DNA of 64,000 nucleotides, from NCBI GenBank assembly GCA_016866355.1, contig VGMN01000001.1:186001-250000 (forward strand), in the 5' to 3' direction. Made by a program: the position numbers and the translations under genes. The notes beneath the pieces are model-generated. The model saw nothing but the letters and a program-made list of their open reading frames with translations, had not been told where the DNA came from and ran no database searches. Source of the DNA: Bacteroidota bacterium. Its GTDB lineage: Bacteria > Bacteroidota > Bacteroidia > Chitinophagales > Chitinophagaceae. Positions within the stretch are counted from its first letter, which is position 1. Each line of letters starts with the position of its first letter. Shown in pieces: positions 1-9,056 of the stretch.

Positions 1-1
1 T

Positions 2-1561
2 GTAAAAGTATTGGGAAAGCATATAGGAGAATGTTGTAGCATGCCTGTTCACCTTTTGTTAGATTGGGTGAATGAAACGACCACTAAACTTACCGTTGCT
101 GAGCAAAAAATTGCTACTCGAATTTTTATTGAATTAAAAACTAGATTGTCTACACTGTGTAAAGTGGGCTTGGGATACTTAACACTCGATCGATTGGCCA
201 ATACCCTTAGTGGTGGTGAAAGTCAACGAATACAACTCACACGCCATTTGGGAAGTAACTTAACAGACTCACTATATATTTTGGACGAACCTTCCATTGG
301 CTTACATCCAAGAGATACTGATAATTTAATTACGGTTTTGAAGGAATTGCGTGAGTTGGGAAATACGGTGATTGTAGTAGAGCACGATGCGATGATTATG
401 CAGCAGGCTGACTACATAATTGATATGGGGCCATTGGCTTCTCATCTGGGAGGTGAAGTAGTAGCACAGGGGGATTATAAATCCATGCTAAAAGAGTCCA
501 GTTTAACTGCCAAGTACCTCCGAGGAGAAATGGTGGCTGCGGTATCCCGCAAACCACGTAGTTGGAAGCGCTGTATAGAAATTAAAGGAGCCCGTCAGCA
601 TAATCTTAAGAATATTGATGTACAAATACCGCTTCAGGTTTTTTGTGCTATTAGTGGTGTAAGTGGTAGTGGTAAAACTACATTGGTAAAACAAATTCTT
701 TATCCAGCACTACGCAGACATTTGGGAGACTTTTCACTCCAGCCAGGTGCTTTTTCAGGTTTGGGAGGAGAGCTGAATCTGATCACACAGTTGGAATGGG
801 TAGACCAAAATCCCATTGGAAAATCCTCCCGAAGCAACCCGGTTACCTATATAAAGGCCTATGATGCCATTCGAGATTTATATGCAAGCCAGCCACTCAG
901 TAAAATGCGCGGGATGCAGCCTCGTCATTTTTCATTTAATGTAGATGGAGGCCGTTGTGATACGTGTAAAGGAGAGGGCGAACAATTAATTGAAATGCAG
1001 TTTTTAGCGGATGTGCATTTGACCTGTGAATCCTGTGGTGGTAAACGGTTTAAAGAAGAAGTGCTGGAGGTTACCTATAAAGAAAAGTCAATTTATCAGG
1101 TGTTGGAAATGAGCGTGGATCAGGCCATAGAATTTTTTGCCAATGAAAACGCATTAGTAAAAGCCCTACTTCCACTTCAAGAAGTAGGGTTAGGGTATAT
1201 CAAGTTAGGTCAGTCTGCTACCACTTTATCAGGAGGAGAAGCACAGCGTGTTAAGTTGGCCTCATTTTTAGGTAATCGTCGTGCTACGCAGAAGATCTTA
1301 TTCATTTTTGATGAACCTACAACCGGACTACACTTTCATGATATTGGAAAATTATTACAATCATTTCAAGCGCTTATCGAGCAGGGGCACTCTGTTGTGG
1401 TGATTGAGCATAATACAGACGTGTTAAGTGCCGCTGATTGGATTATCGATATGGGACCAGAGGCAGGTGCGGGTGGAGGGCAAATTGTATTTACCGGAAC
1501 CCCACAGGAATTAAAGCGTTCTAAAAAAAGCTTTACGGCCCAGTACCTTAAATCAACTTAA
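2..1561 (+). CDS. UvrA-family excinuclease ATPase paralogue, 5' end outside window
   Basis: C-terminal 519 residues of a UvrA-type ABC ATPase. The frame is open to the window edge, so the TTG at position 11 is not a real start. Visible are an ABC signature LSGGESQR with Walker B LYILDEPS near residues 66-95, a second Walker [10 protein letters not shown] near 217-225, a CxxC...CxxC zinc module (CDTC, CESC) near 317-345, and a second signature LSGGEAQR near 408 with LFIFDEPT after it. This is the ordinary order of the UvrA second half. A separate full-length UvrA is encoded at 18708-21569, so this is a second, diverged copy, possibly UvrA2-like; UvrA2 proteins have been linked to damage tolerance or drug resistance, but the missing N-terminal half prevents subclass assignment. 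Its stop overlaps the convergent glyA stop in a shared TTAA. Confidence 0.9.
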   Translation, partial: VKVLGKHIGECCSMPVHLLLDWVNETTTKLTVAEQKIATRIFIELKTRLSTLCKVGLGYLTLDRLANTLSGGESQRIQLTRHLGSNLTDSLYILDEPSIGLHPRDTDNLITVLKELRELGNTVIVVEHDAMIMQQADYIIDMGPLASHLGGEVVAQGDYKSMLKESSLTAKYLRGEMVAAVSRKPRSWKRCIEIKGARQHNLKNIDVQIPLQVFCAISGVSGSGKTTLVKQILYPALRRHLGDFSLQPGAFSGLGGELNLITQLEWVDQNPIGKSSRSNPVTYIKAYDAIRDLYASQPLSKMRGMQPRHFSFNVDGGRCDTCKGEGEQLIEMQFLADVHLTCESCGGKRFKEEVLEVTYKEKSIYQVLEMSVDQAIEFFANENALVKALLPLQEVGLGYIKLGQSATTLSGGEAQRVKLASFLGNRRATQKILFIFDEPTTGLHFHDIGKLLQSFQALIEQGHSVVVIEHNTDVLSAADWIIDMGPEAGAGGGQIVFTGTPQELKRSKKSFTAQYLKST

Positions 1562-2835
1562 GCAAGTTCAGGATACAAGGGGAATTGTTGCATCAGCGCT
1601 TTTACTTCCTCACGCGTTTGCTGAATTAGCAGTGAATTATCTGGTTGTAAAATTACTTGATCAATCAGGTTAGCAATTTGTTCTATTTCTTTTTCTCGCA
1701 ATCCGCGTGTTGTTACAGCAGGTACACCAATACGAATTCCAGAAGTAACAAATGGCGACTTATCGTCGAAAGGTACTGAATTTTTATTGAGGGTAATATG
1801 GGCGCTATCCAAGGTTTCTTGTGCTTTTTTCCCAGTAATATTTTTATTACGTAGATCGATTAGCATTAAATGGTTTTCTGTTCCACCACTAATTAGGTGA
1901 TAGCCTTTGCTCATAAAAGCCTTTGCCATAGCCTGTGCATTAGCAATAACTTGTTTACCATATTCTTTAAAGGAAGGATCCAGTATTTCTCCAAACGCCA
2001 CGGCTTTGGCAGCAATTACATGTTCTAGCGGTCCGCCCTGCATACCTGGAAATACTGCTAAATCTAATAAGGCACTCATCGATCGAATATTTCCTTTTGG
2101 ATCTTTAAGGCCCATGGGATTGTCAAAGTCATTTCGCATCATAATAATACCACCGCGAGGGCCACGTAGTGTTTTGTGCGTAGTAGAGGTAACAATATGA
2201 CAATGCGAAAGCGGATCATTTAGTAATCCAGCTGCAATTAACCCAGCCGGGTGTGCTATATCTGCCAAAACCAATGCACCTATTTCATCTGCAACCGCAC
2301 GAATTCTTTTATAATCCCAGTCACGGCTATAGGCAGAGGCGCCGCAGATAATCATTTTTGGTTTTTCTTTTCTGGCTACTTCTTCAAGCTGATTATAATC
2401 AACAAGACCCGTTTCGCGATCCACACCGTAGAAGAAAGCTTGATAATTTTTGCCACTGAAGTTAGCTGGACTTCCATGGGTGAGGTGCCCACCCATACTA
2501 AGATCAAGTCCTAAAATTTTATCTCCTGGTTTCAAGCAAGCAAGAAATACGGCAGTATTTGCCTGAGCGCCGCTATGCGGTTGCACGTTAGCCCAACAGG
2601 CATTGAAAACACTTTTTAAGCGATCAATGGCCAGCGTTTCAATTTGGTCTACAATTTCGCAACCACCATAATATCTTTTTCCAGGGTATCCCTCTGCATA
2701 TTTATTGGTGGCAACGGAACCCATCGCTTGCATCACGGCAAGAGAGGTGAAATTTTCTGAAGCAATCAATTCGATTCCTTCACGTTGTCTTTTAAGTTCA
2801 AGTTTGAGTAGATCAAAAATTGCGTTGTCTTGCAT
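1558..2835 (-). CDS. glyA: Serine hydroxymethyltransferase
   Basis: A 425-residue PLP enzyme interconverting serine plus tetrahydrofolate and glycine plus 5,10-methylene-THF, the main cytosolic source of one-carbon units. The N-terminal ELIASENF motif, the [13 protein letters not shown] segment and the PLP-lysine segment [14 protein letters not shown] (about residues 216-229) are all present and the length is normal. The ATG at 2835 lies about 20-25 nt downstream of a good TAnnTTTG promoter, which supports this start. It converges on the UvrA paralogue with a 4-nt overlap of stop codons. Confidence 0.97.
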   Translation of the reverse strand: MQDNAIFDLLKLELKRQREGIELIASENFTSLAVMQAMGSVATNKYAEGYPGKRYYGGCEIVDQIETLAIDRLKSVFNACWANVQPHSGAQANTAVFLACLKPGDKILGLDLSMGGHLTHGSPANFSGKNYQAFFYGVDRETGLVDYNQLEEVARKEKPKMIICGASAYSRDWDYKRIRAVADEIGALVLADIAHPAGLIAAGLLNDPLSHCHIVTSTTHKTLRGPRGGIIMMRNDFDNPMGLKDPKGNIRSMSALLDLAVFPGMQGGPLEHVIAAKAVAFGEILDPSFKEYGKQVIANAQAMAKAFMSKGYHLISGGTENHLMLIDLRNKNITGKKAQETLDSAHITLNKNSVPFDDKSPFVTSGIRIGVPAVTTRGLREKEIEQIANLIDQVILQPDNSLLIQQTREEVKALMQQFPLYPELA

Positions 2836-2861
2836 GGCCGTGTATGAATAAAAAGTTTACG

Positions 2862-2869
2862 CAAAAGTA
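2862..2869 (-). promoter_or_regulatory. glyA promoter, -7 element
   Basis: TACTTTTG on the minus strand matches the Bacteroidota -7 consensus TAnnTTTG and ends 26 nt before the glyA ATG. No convincing -33 TTG is seen. A small inverted repeat (CCTCT, 6-nt centre, AGAGG; 2873-2888) sits immediately upstream and could be an operator, although 5-bp arms are weak evidence. Confidence 0.6.
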
Positions 2870-2940
2870 CGTCCTCTACGGGAAGAGGAATTCATAGGCA
2901 TCATTAAGTTTTCCTCAAAAGAACTACATTCGTGGTAAGC

Positions 2941-3930
2941 ATGAAAGCGATAATTCCTGTTGCCGGGGCCGGTACCAAATTGCGCCCTCACAGTTATACC
3001 CAGCCTAAGGCATTGATTCCGTTGGCCGGTAAAACCATTTTGGGTATTATCATTGAACAATTGCAGGCAGCCGGTATTCAAGATTTTATTTTTGTGGTTG
3101 GCTATTTGGGTGAAAAGATTGAAGATTTTGTTCAACAACACTACCCAACGTTAAACGTACACTACGTACACCAGACAGATCGGCAAGGGGTGGGACAAGC
3201 TATTTTGTTGACACGTGATTTGGTCCAGGGTGATGACATATTTATTGTGTTAGGCGATACGATTTGTGAATATGATATCAAATCGGTTATAGCAGATTCC
3301 CGATCTATGATTGGTCTTCGAAAAGTGGAGGATCCTCGTGATTTTGGTGTAGCTGAAATCGACAGCAGTGGATTAATTGAACGATTGGTAGAAAAGCCAC
3401 AAATTCCTAAGTCTAACTTAGCCCTGGTGGGGATCTACCGAATAAAAGAAAGTGAGCAACTTTTTCGTTGTTTAGAAAACAATATTAGCCAAGGGGTACG
3501 GTCACACGGCGAGTATAGTTTAACAGATGCGTTGGATTGTATGATTGGGCAGGGGATTCCGCTCAAGTCTTTTAAAGTTGATAATTGGTTTGATTGTGGT
3601 AGAAAAGAGACCCTCTTAGAATCCAATGCCTTACTGCTAAAAAAGTTTGCTGGTGAAATACCAACCGACCATTTTGAAAATACAGTATTTATACCTCCCG
3701 TGGTAGTGGGGGCCGGCTGTTTAATTCGTAACTCGGTGATTGGACCCAATGTTGCCATTGGAGAAAATACAGCCATTCAATCAAGTGTAGTGAAAGAGTC
3801 TATTATTGGTTCTTATACCACTCTGCAAGACATTGTGGTGAGTGATTCTGTTATTGGCAGCGATACATTATTGAGAGGGGAAACTCGTTCCTTGAATGTA
3901 GGGGATAACACCAGTATCGATTTGGGATAA
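2941..3930 (+). CDS. NDP-sugar pyrophosphorylase-like nucleotidyltransferase
   Basis: A 329-residue protein starting with MKAIIPVAGAGTKLRPHSYT, the nucleotide-binding loop of the glucose-1-phosphate thymidylyl/uridylyltransferase family, followed by the PKALIPLAGK sugar-phosphate site. LGDTICEYD near residue 102 is the metal/nucleotide segment, and EKPQIPKSNLALVGIY is the family's EKP motif. The last about 90 residues contain hexapeptide-like repeats (VVGAGCLIRNSVIGPNVAIG and following), indicating a left-handed beta-helix tail. It probably makes an activated sugar for cell-surface glycans; the sugar and nucleotide are not predictable. A GTG nine bases upstream is in frame, but the ATG gives the conserved N-terminus. 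The next gene starts 6 nt downstream. Confidence 0.88.
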   Translation: MKAIIPVAGAGTKLRPHSYTQPKALIPLAGKTILGIIIEQLQAAGIQDFIFVVGYLGEKIEDFVQQHYPTLNVHYVHQTDRQGVGQAILLTRDLVQGDDIFIVLGDTICEYDIKSVIADSRSMIGLRKVEDPRDFGVAEIDSSGLIERLVEKPQIPKSNLALVGIYRIKESEQLFRCLENNISQGVRSHGEYSLTDALDCMIGQGIPLKSFKVDNWFDCGRKETLLESNALLLKKFAGEIPTDHFENTVFIPPVVVGAGCLIRNSVIGPNVAIGENTAIQSSVVKESIIGSYTTLQDIVVSDSVIGSDTLLRGETRSLNVGDNTSIDLG

Positions 3931-3936
3931 TATTCT

Positions 3937-4893
3937 ATGCAAGCATTTTCCAACCGCATCACAAAATTATTGGGTATTGAATATCCAATCATTCAAGCAG
4001 GAATGATTTGGACCAGCGGGTGGCGGTTAGCCGCTGCTGTTACCAATAGCGGCGGATTAGGTGTGATTGGGGCCGGCTCAATGACACCTGAATTATTGAG
4101 GGAACATATAAGAAAATGTAAGGCCGCAACAACAAAACCATTTGCTGTAAATCTTCCCTTGCTGTATTCGGGTATCCAGCAACAAATTGAAATTATTGAG
4201 GAAGAAGAAGTGCCGATAGTAATTACCTCTGCAGGTAATCCCGTTGCTTGGACCCCTTATTTAAAATCAAAAGGTATTAAGGTATTGCACGTGGTTAGCT
4301 CCAGCAGATTTGCGCGTAAAGCGGAAGCAGCCGGTTGTGATGCTGTCATTGCGGAGGGGTTTGAAGCTGGCGGACATAATGGTCGTGAGGAAACAACCAC
4401 TTTGGTATTGATTCCAGCAGTTTGCAAAGCAGTGAAACTACCTGTTATTGCAGCTGGCGGAATAGCTACAGGTAGTCAGTTATTTGCATGCATGGCCCTT
4501 GGGGCGGAGGCTGGACAAATTGGTACACGCTTTGTTGCCAGTGAAGAAGCTTCCAATCATCTTAATTTTAAGAATCGAGTTATTCAAGCCAAAGAAGGGG
4601 AGACGCAATTGAGTTTGAAAAAACTTACACCCGTTCGTCTGTTACATAATAAATTTTTTGAACAGGTGCAAGCGGCAGAGGAGCGAGGCGCCACGGCAGA
4701 GGAATTATCGCAGTTACTAGGGAAAGGCCGTGCAAAAAAAGGAATGTTTGAGGGTGATTTGGAGGAGGGCGAACTTGAGATTGGGCAAGTAAGTGCACTC
4801 TTTGATTCAATAGAACCTGCGCAACAAATAGTCAATGCCATTTGGCAAGAGTTTCTTGCAACATGGAATCAGCCTTTCAACACCAGCGCCTGA
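3937..4893 (+). CDS. Nitronate monooxygenase-like FMN oxidoreductase
   Basis: A 318-residue TIM-barrel protein of the nitronate monooxygenase/2-nitropropane dioxygenase/FabK family. Visible are the N-terminal PIIQAGMIWTSG loop, SGGLGVIGAGSM, the segment EGFEAGGHNGREE around residues 139-151 (FMN phosphate and active-site region) and AAGGIATGSQLFACMALGAE. Family members oxidise toxic alkyl nitronates or, as FabK, reduce enoyl-ACP. The GGHNG signature is shared, so the substrate is uncertain. It follows the nucleotidyltransferase by 6 nt (likely one transcript), and its stop directly abuts the stop of the convergent ABC permease with no intervening base. Confidence 0.82.
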   Translation: MQAFSNRITKLLGIEYPIIQAGMIWTSGWRLAAAVTNSGGLGVIGAGSMTPELLREHIRKCKAATTKPFAVNLPLLYSGIQQQIEIIEEEEVPIVITSAGNPVAWTPYLKSKGIKVLHVVSSSRFARKAEAAGCDAVIAEGFEAGGHNGREETTTLVLIPAVCKAVKLPVIAAGGIATGSQLFACMALGAEAGQIGTRFVASEEASNHLNFKNRVIQAKEGETQLSLKKLTPVRLLHNKFFEQVQAAEERGATAEELSQLLGKGRAKKGMFEGDLEEGELEIGQVSALFDSIEPAQQIVNAIWQEFLATWNQPFNTSA

Positions 4894-6168
4894 TTATCCT
4901 TTTGTGAAAGCCCAGCGTATCATTTCCTTCCAGGTTACTTTTTTCCCATACATGAGGATACCCGTTCTGTAAATTTTGCCCGCAAACCAGACGGTTACTA
5001 AAAAACCTGCCACAAGTAAGCCCATAGATAGTCCTAGTTGCCATAAGGGAACTGTATCAGGCACACCGTATGGAATACGTGCCATCATCACAATGGGAGA
5101 AGAGAATGGAATGAGGCTGCCCCAAACAGCAATGGGTCCTGTTGGATTGGCTACGGCTGCGGTCATGATGGCAATAGATAAAATAACCAGCATGGTCACT
5201 GGAAAACTTAACGATTGCGCCTCACGCATATCCTCATTTACTGCACTGCCAATGGCACCGTAAAGTGAAGCGTAAAAAAAGAAACCACCTAAAAAATAAA
5301 AGGCAAAACATCCAAGAATCAGTGGAACATTAACGGAACCCATCATACGCTGAATTCCACCAACAGCTTCTGTCATAAATCCCAGCGACGTACCTGATTT
5401 GGCGCCAATGTTATACACAACAAAAACAAAAATAATCCAGATCAAAAATTGTGTGAGCGCTACCGCACCAATTCCTACTATTTTACCCAACATCATTTGG
5501 AAAGGACGAACCGAGGATACAATTACCTCGGCAATTCGATTAGTTTTTTCCTCCATCACGCCCATCATGACTTGCGAGCCATATATTATTAGTATGAAGT
5601 ACACTAAAAAACCCGCGATATAACCAATCCCTACTGCGGTAGCACTATTAGCTAGTTGGTTGCTAATATTTTTTGTAACAAGACCAATTTTACTTTGTGC
5701 TAAGATGGATTGTTTGTTTACATCCAATTGTAAACTATCGTTTAACAACCTTCTCCAAATTCGATTTAGTTTAGCCTCCACTACACCAGTAGAAGCACTA
5801 CCGTATGATTTATAGGTATTGAAAATTAGTGAGTCGGTACCTTGCTGCCAGTTTAATGAGGGGATGATGATATAGCCGTCGTATTTCTTCTCCTCCTCTT
5901 TATTATTTTCTTGTGGCGCATTATTGACTAACACCAAAGTAGAACTTGGATCAATCGTATTTTCAGTGGCAATAGCTTCTTGTGTAAAATAGCCAGATGA
6001 GTCTATTACTGCAACGGTTAGCGTTTCTTTGCTTTTCTCAGCTATAAAACCCATTCCGCCAATCAAGGCTACGTATAAGAGGGGAAACAACAGGGTAGAG
6101 ATGACAAATGTTTTTTTACGAACTCTTGTCAGGTATTCTCTTTCTATGATAATCCAGGTTTTTTTCAT
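4894..6168 (-). CDS. ABC-2 type transporter permease
   Basis: A 424-residue membrane protein: one N-terminal membrane segment (about residues 21-43), a periplasmic domain of about 150 residues, then about five membrane segments in the C-terminal half, the standard architecture of NatB-like ABC-2 export permeases. The motif MGVMEEKTNRIAEVIVSSV around residues 202-220 is characteristic of this family. It lies 4 nt downstream of its ATPase gene and the two almost certainly form one exporter. The substrate is unknown; NatAB exports sodium, but many homologues are uncharacterised. Confidence 0.88.
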   Translation of the reverse strand: MKKTWIIIEREYLTRVRKKTFVISTLLFPLLYVALIGGMGFIAEKSKETLTVAVIDSSGYFTQEAIATENTIDPSSTLVLVNNAPQENNKEEEKKYDGYIIIPSLNWQQGTDSLIFNTYKSYGSASTGVVEAKLNRIWRRLLNDSLQLDVNKQSILAQSKIGLVTKNISNQLANSATAVGIGYIAGFLVYFILIIYGSQVMMGVMEEKTNRIAEVIVSSVRPFQMMLGKIVGIGAVALTQFLIWIIFVFVVYNIGAKSGTSLGFMTEAVGGIQRMMGSVNVPLILGCFAFYFLGGFFFYASLYGAIGSAVNEDMREAQSLSFPVTMLVILSIAIMTAAVANPTGPIAVWGSLIPFSSPIVMMARIPYGVPDTVPLWQLGLSMGLLVAGFLVTVWFAGKIYRTGILMYGKKVTWKEMIRWAFTKG

Positions 6169-6172
6169 GCAC

Positions 6173-7105
6173 TTAAATTTTTTCGAATGTTCGAGCGGTG
6201 GGCGTATTGCCTACCAATTGAATAAAAATATCATTAAGGCTGGGTAGTAACTCCTGAAAGGAGTTGATCTCTACTTGTTGGTCCAATAAAAAGCGTAAGA
6301 CGTTGGAAGAATTATTTTGGGCGCCAATTTGGATAAGTAGTGCGTTGTCTTTTTGGCTTACTACGGAAAATGGTGCTTGTTCCAAGGCTAGCCTATCCAA
6401 TCCTTTACCAGTGATGCGGTATTGGTGTTGTTTAAATTGTTGTTTTACATCTTGCACGGTACCATCCAAGATTTTTTGTCCCTTATTGACAAGTGCAATG
6501 TGATCGCAGATTTCCTCCACTTGCTCCATGCGGTGTGTACTGAAAATGATGGTAGACCCCTCTTGCGCGAGTCTGAAAATTTCATCTTTAATTAAGTTGG
6601 TATTCACCGGGTCTAATCCACTAAAGGGTTCGTCCAAAATAATTAAAGAGGGATCATGTAGTACGGTGGTTACAAATTGTAATTTTTGTCCCATGCCTTT
6701 TGAAAGATCCTCTACTTTTTTATCCCACCAGCTTTCCATTCCAAATCTGTGAAACCAACTTTCTATCTTTTTCTTTGCGGCTTGTTTGTCAAGTCCTTTT
6801 AGTTGTGCCAAGTACAAGGCTTGTTCGCCAACTTTCATTTTTTTGTACAGCCCTCTTTCCTCTGGCATGTAGCCAATCTTTGCAACATCAATAAGCGGAT
6901 CAAACTTTTTGCCTTCAAAAAATATTTCACCTTGGTCAGGATAAAAAATACCGGTGATCATACGGATGAGCGTTGTTTTACCAGCACCATTGGGGCCGAG
7001 TAATCCAAAAATTTGTCCGCGTTCAATTTCAAGGCTTATGTCATCCACCGCTTTCTGTGACTCGAAATGCTTCTTTAAATGCTTCAGTGATAAAATAGAA
7101 TCCAT
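6173..7105 (-). CDS. ABC transporter ATP-binding protein
   Basis: A 310-residue ABC ATPase with Walker A GPNGAGKTT (about residues 38-46), Q-loop region PEERGLYKKM, signature LSKGMGQKLQ (about 138) and Walker B LIILDEPFSGLDP (about 153-165), then the switch histidine in STHRMEQ. The PEERGLY Q-loop and the long C-terminal region after the ATPase core are typical of NatA-like ATPases paired with ABC-2 permeases. It is the first gene of a two-gene operon with the permease at 4894-6168. The start is supported by the conserved MDSILSLKHLKKHF opening; upstream TAAATTTA is one base off the -7 consensus. Confidence 0.92.
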   Translation of the reverse strand: MDSILSLKHLKKHFESQKAVDDISLEIERGQIFGLLGPNGAGKTTLIRMITGIFYPDQGEIFFEGKKFDPLIDVAKIGYMPEERGLYKKMKVGEQALYLAQLKGLDKQAAKKKIESWFHRFGMESWWDKKVEDLSKGMGQKLQFVTTVLHDPSLIILDEPFSGLDPVNTNLIKDEIFRLAQEGSTIIFSTHRMEQVEEICDHIALVNKGQKILDGTVQDVKQQFKQHQYRITGKGLDRLALEQAPFSVVSQKDNALLIQIGAQNNSSNVLRFLLDQQVEINSFQELLPSLNDIFIQLVGNTPTARTFEKI

Positions 7106-7157
7106 AATAGTAGGTTGCCACTAAATTTACATACAATTCTGTTGTGAAGGGGCTACA

Positions 7158-8756
7158 CTACACCGAAGGCGCAGATAGGGGGAGAGTGGTTGCTATTCCC
7201 CACTGTTGGAGTATGGCAACGGCTACTCTTTCACCATCCATTGCTGCACTTACGATTCCTCCGGCGTAGCCTGCACCTTCGCCGCAAGGGTATAATGTGG
7301 CAAGTTGTGGGTGATGTAGCTTTTCAGTGTCACGTGGGATTCTTACAGGAGAGGAAGTTCTGGATTCTGTAGCAATCAGCACCGCTTCATTGGTGTAATA
7401 AGATTTCATCTTTTGTGCAACCTGTTTGAATCCCAGTTGTAATCTTTCATGAATAAAAGAGGGAAGCACTTCTTTGAGGTTGACAGCAGTGATGCCAGGT
7501 ACATAAGAGCAGAAGGGAAGCGCGGTACTTGTCCGATTTTCACAAAAATCTACCAGCCTTTGTGCGGGCGCTTGCAAGTTTCCTCCACCTGCTTTGAATG
7601 CCAATTGTTCTACCTGTTGCTGAAATTGTAATAAGGCAAGAGGGTCCCTTTCATTTTTCTTTGTTCTAATATCATCCAGCGCTACGCTTACCACAATTCC
7701 ACTGTTGGCAAATGGATTATTTCTTTTGGAAGGGCTCCAGCCATTTACTACCAACTCACCGGGAGCAGTAGCGGCTGGTGCTATAATACCCCCCGGGCAC
7801 ATACAAAATGAAAAAACGCCTTTTCCATTTACTTGTTCAACCCAGCTATAGGCAGCGGGAGGTAAGAATGGATCTCTTATTTCACAATGATATTGTGTTT
7901 TGTCAATCAAGTGCTGTGGATGTTCCACGCGAACACCCAATGCAAAGGGTTTAGCCTCAATGACAAGTTTGTTACGGTGTAGCAACTCAAATATATCTCG
8001 GGCAGAGTGACCTGTTGCAAGAATAAATGCATCACCAACAAAGCGTTCGCCCTGCTTTGTGCAAACAGCTGTTAGTTTTCCCTCAGAAATTTCAAATTCA
8101 TTGATGCACTGCTCAAAATGAATTTCACCGCCAGCCTCTAGTATAGCCTCGCGCATTTGTGTAATTACTTGCGGTAATTTATTGGTGCCTATGTGAGGAT
8201 GTGATTCATATAAGATGCGTTCATCCGCTCCAAACCGAACAAAAAGTTCAAGTATTCGGTTCACATCTCCTCTTTTTTGACTTCGGGTATACAGCTTTCC
8301 ATCGCTATAGGTTCCCGCTCCCCCTTCCCCAAAGCAATAATTACTATCAGGATTTACAATCCCTTCCCTGTTCATGGCTGCCAGATCTCTCCTTCTGGCT
8401 CTAACGTCTTTTCCTCTTTCCAAGATGATAGGCTTGACCCCATCTTCCACTAATCGAAGGGCCGCAAATAGCCCGGCAGGGCCAGCGCCAATTATAATTA
8501 CTCGTTTAGGGGAGTTGGAAACATCCTTAAACGAAAATGTCCGTAGTAGTCTCTTTTCTACAGGTTGGTTGATAAAAGCTTGAAGGGTAAGGTTGACCCA
8601 GGTATTTCTACCTCTGGCATCTATTGATTTTTTGAGGATAAGAAAGCCCTGAACACTGCTTACGGGTACCCCTTTTTGCTTAGAAATAAGCTGTTTTAGA
8701 AAAAAATCATCAGCCGCCTCAGCGGGCTTGACACGAATTTGAATAGTTTGAGGCAT
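7158..8756 (-). CDS. FAD-dependent dehydrogenase (COG2509 type)
   Basis: A 532-residue flavoprotein with an N-terminal domain of about 80 residues, then a Rossmann FAD-binding motif VIIIGAGPAGLFAALRL (about residues 86-102). The downstream CFGEGGAGTYSDGKLYTR signature is characteristic of the uncharacterised FAD-dependent dehydrogenase family COG2509. A second glycine-rich segment, GEGAGYAGGIVSAAMDG near the C-terminus, closes the FAD site. The family belongs to the BaiN/HI0933-like flavoproteins and has no firmly established substrate. The gene is monocistronic, divergent from dnaA across a 300-bp spacer. Confidence 0.85.
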   Translation of the reverse strand: MPQTIQIRVKPAEAADDFFLKQLISKQKGVPVSSVQGFLILKKSIDARGRNTWVNLTLQAFINQPVEKRLLRTFSFKDVSNSPKRVIIIGAGPAGLFAALRLVEDGVKPIILERGKDVRARRRDLAAMNREGIVNPDSNYCFGEGGAGTYSDGKLYTRSQKRGDVNRILELFVRFGADERILYESHPHIGTNKLPQVITQMREAILEAGGEIHFEQCINEFEISEGKLTAVCTKQGERFVGDAFILATGHSARDIFELLHRNKLVIEAKPFALGVRVEHPQHLIDKTQYHCEIRDPFLPPAAYSWVEQVNGKGVFSFCMCPGGIIAPAATAPGELVVNGWSPSKRNNPFANSGIVVSVALDDIRTKKNERDPLALLQFQQQVEQLAFKAGGGNLQAPAQRLVDFCENRTSTALPFCSYVPGITAVNLKEVLPSFIHERLQLGFKQVAQKMKSYYTNEAVLIATESRTSSPVRIPRDTEKLHHPQLATLYPCGEGAGYAGGIVSAAMDGERVAVAILQQWGIATTLPLSAPSV

Positions 8757-9056
8757 AGGTCAGGTTTTTATCCTGAAACAGCAACAAAGATCAACCTTTT
8801 TACGGGAATCGAGTTAGGATTTTGGGATATGGTGTTAGGATGAATTTTCCAAATTTTTCAACTGATTTTTTTCGTTTTTAAAAGAAAAATATTTTTCCGA
8901 AAAAAGAGGCCCGAAATTTTTTTTTGTTTGAAGGGGTTTAATGATATTCGTTGCCCTGCGCAAGTTTTTTTATTGACAATTGTGGAAAAGCGTTGAAACC
9001 TGCGTAGAGATGTGAATAACTCCTATTATTTCGACATAAACCTGCTTGTAGTAAAG
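8757..9056. promoter_or_regulatory. Spacer upstream of dnaA with DnaA-box-like sites (possible oriC or autoregulatory region)
   Basis: This 300-bp spacer between the FAD-dehydrogenase gene and dnaA has no convincing coding sequence. Between about 8845 and 8935 it is dominated by long T and A tracts, the kind of sequence that unwinds easily. Downstream, TGTGAATAA (9011-9019) is an exact match to the reverse complement of the DnaA-box consensus TTATnCACA, and TGTGGAAAA (8981-8989) matches TGTGGATAA at 8 of 9 positions. Both have the same orientation and start 30 bp apart. Either oriC or DnaA autoregulation could explain this; two boxes are few for an origin. No exact TAnnTTTG promoter is visible. 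Confidence 0.5.

Noticed and set aside
11-13. TTG at position 11 as a start codon of the UvrA paralogue
   Set aside because: The frame remains open to the window edge and the protein begins inside a conserved domain, so the gene is simply cut off.
4283-4300. CACGTG core near 4288 as parS
   Set aside because: The right half does not match the parS arm; only the central hexamer fits.
7921-7935. TGTTCCACGCGAACA as a possible parS
   Set aside because: The 5-bp arms are symmetrical, but the centre lacks CACGTG and the length is one short of the usual parS palindrome; it also lies inside the FAD gene.
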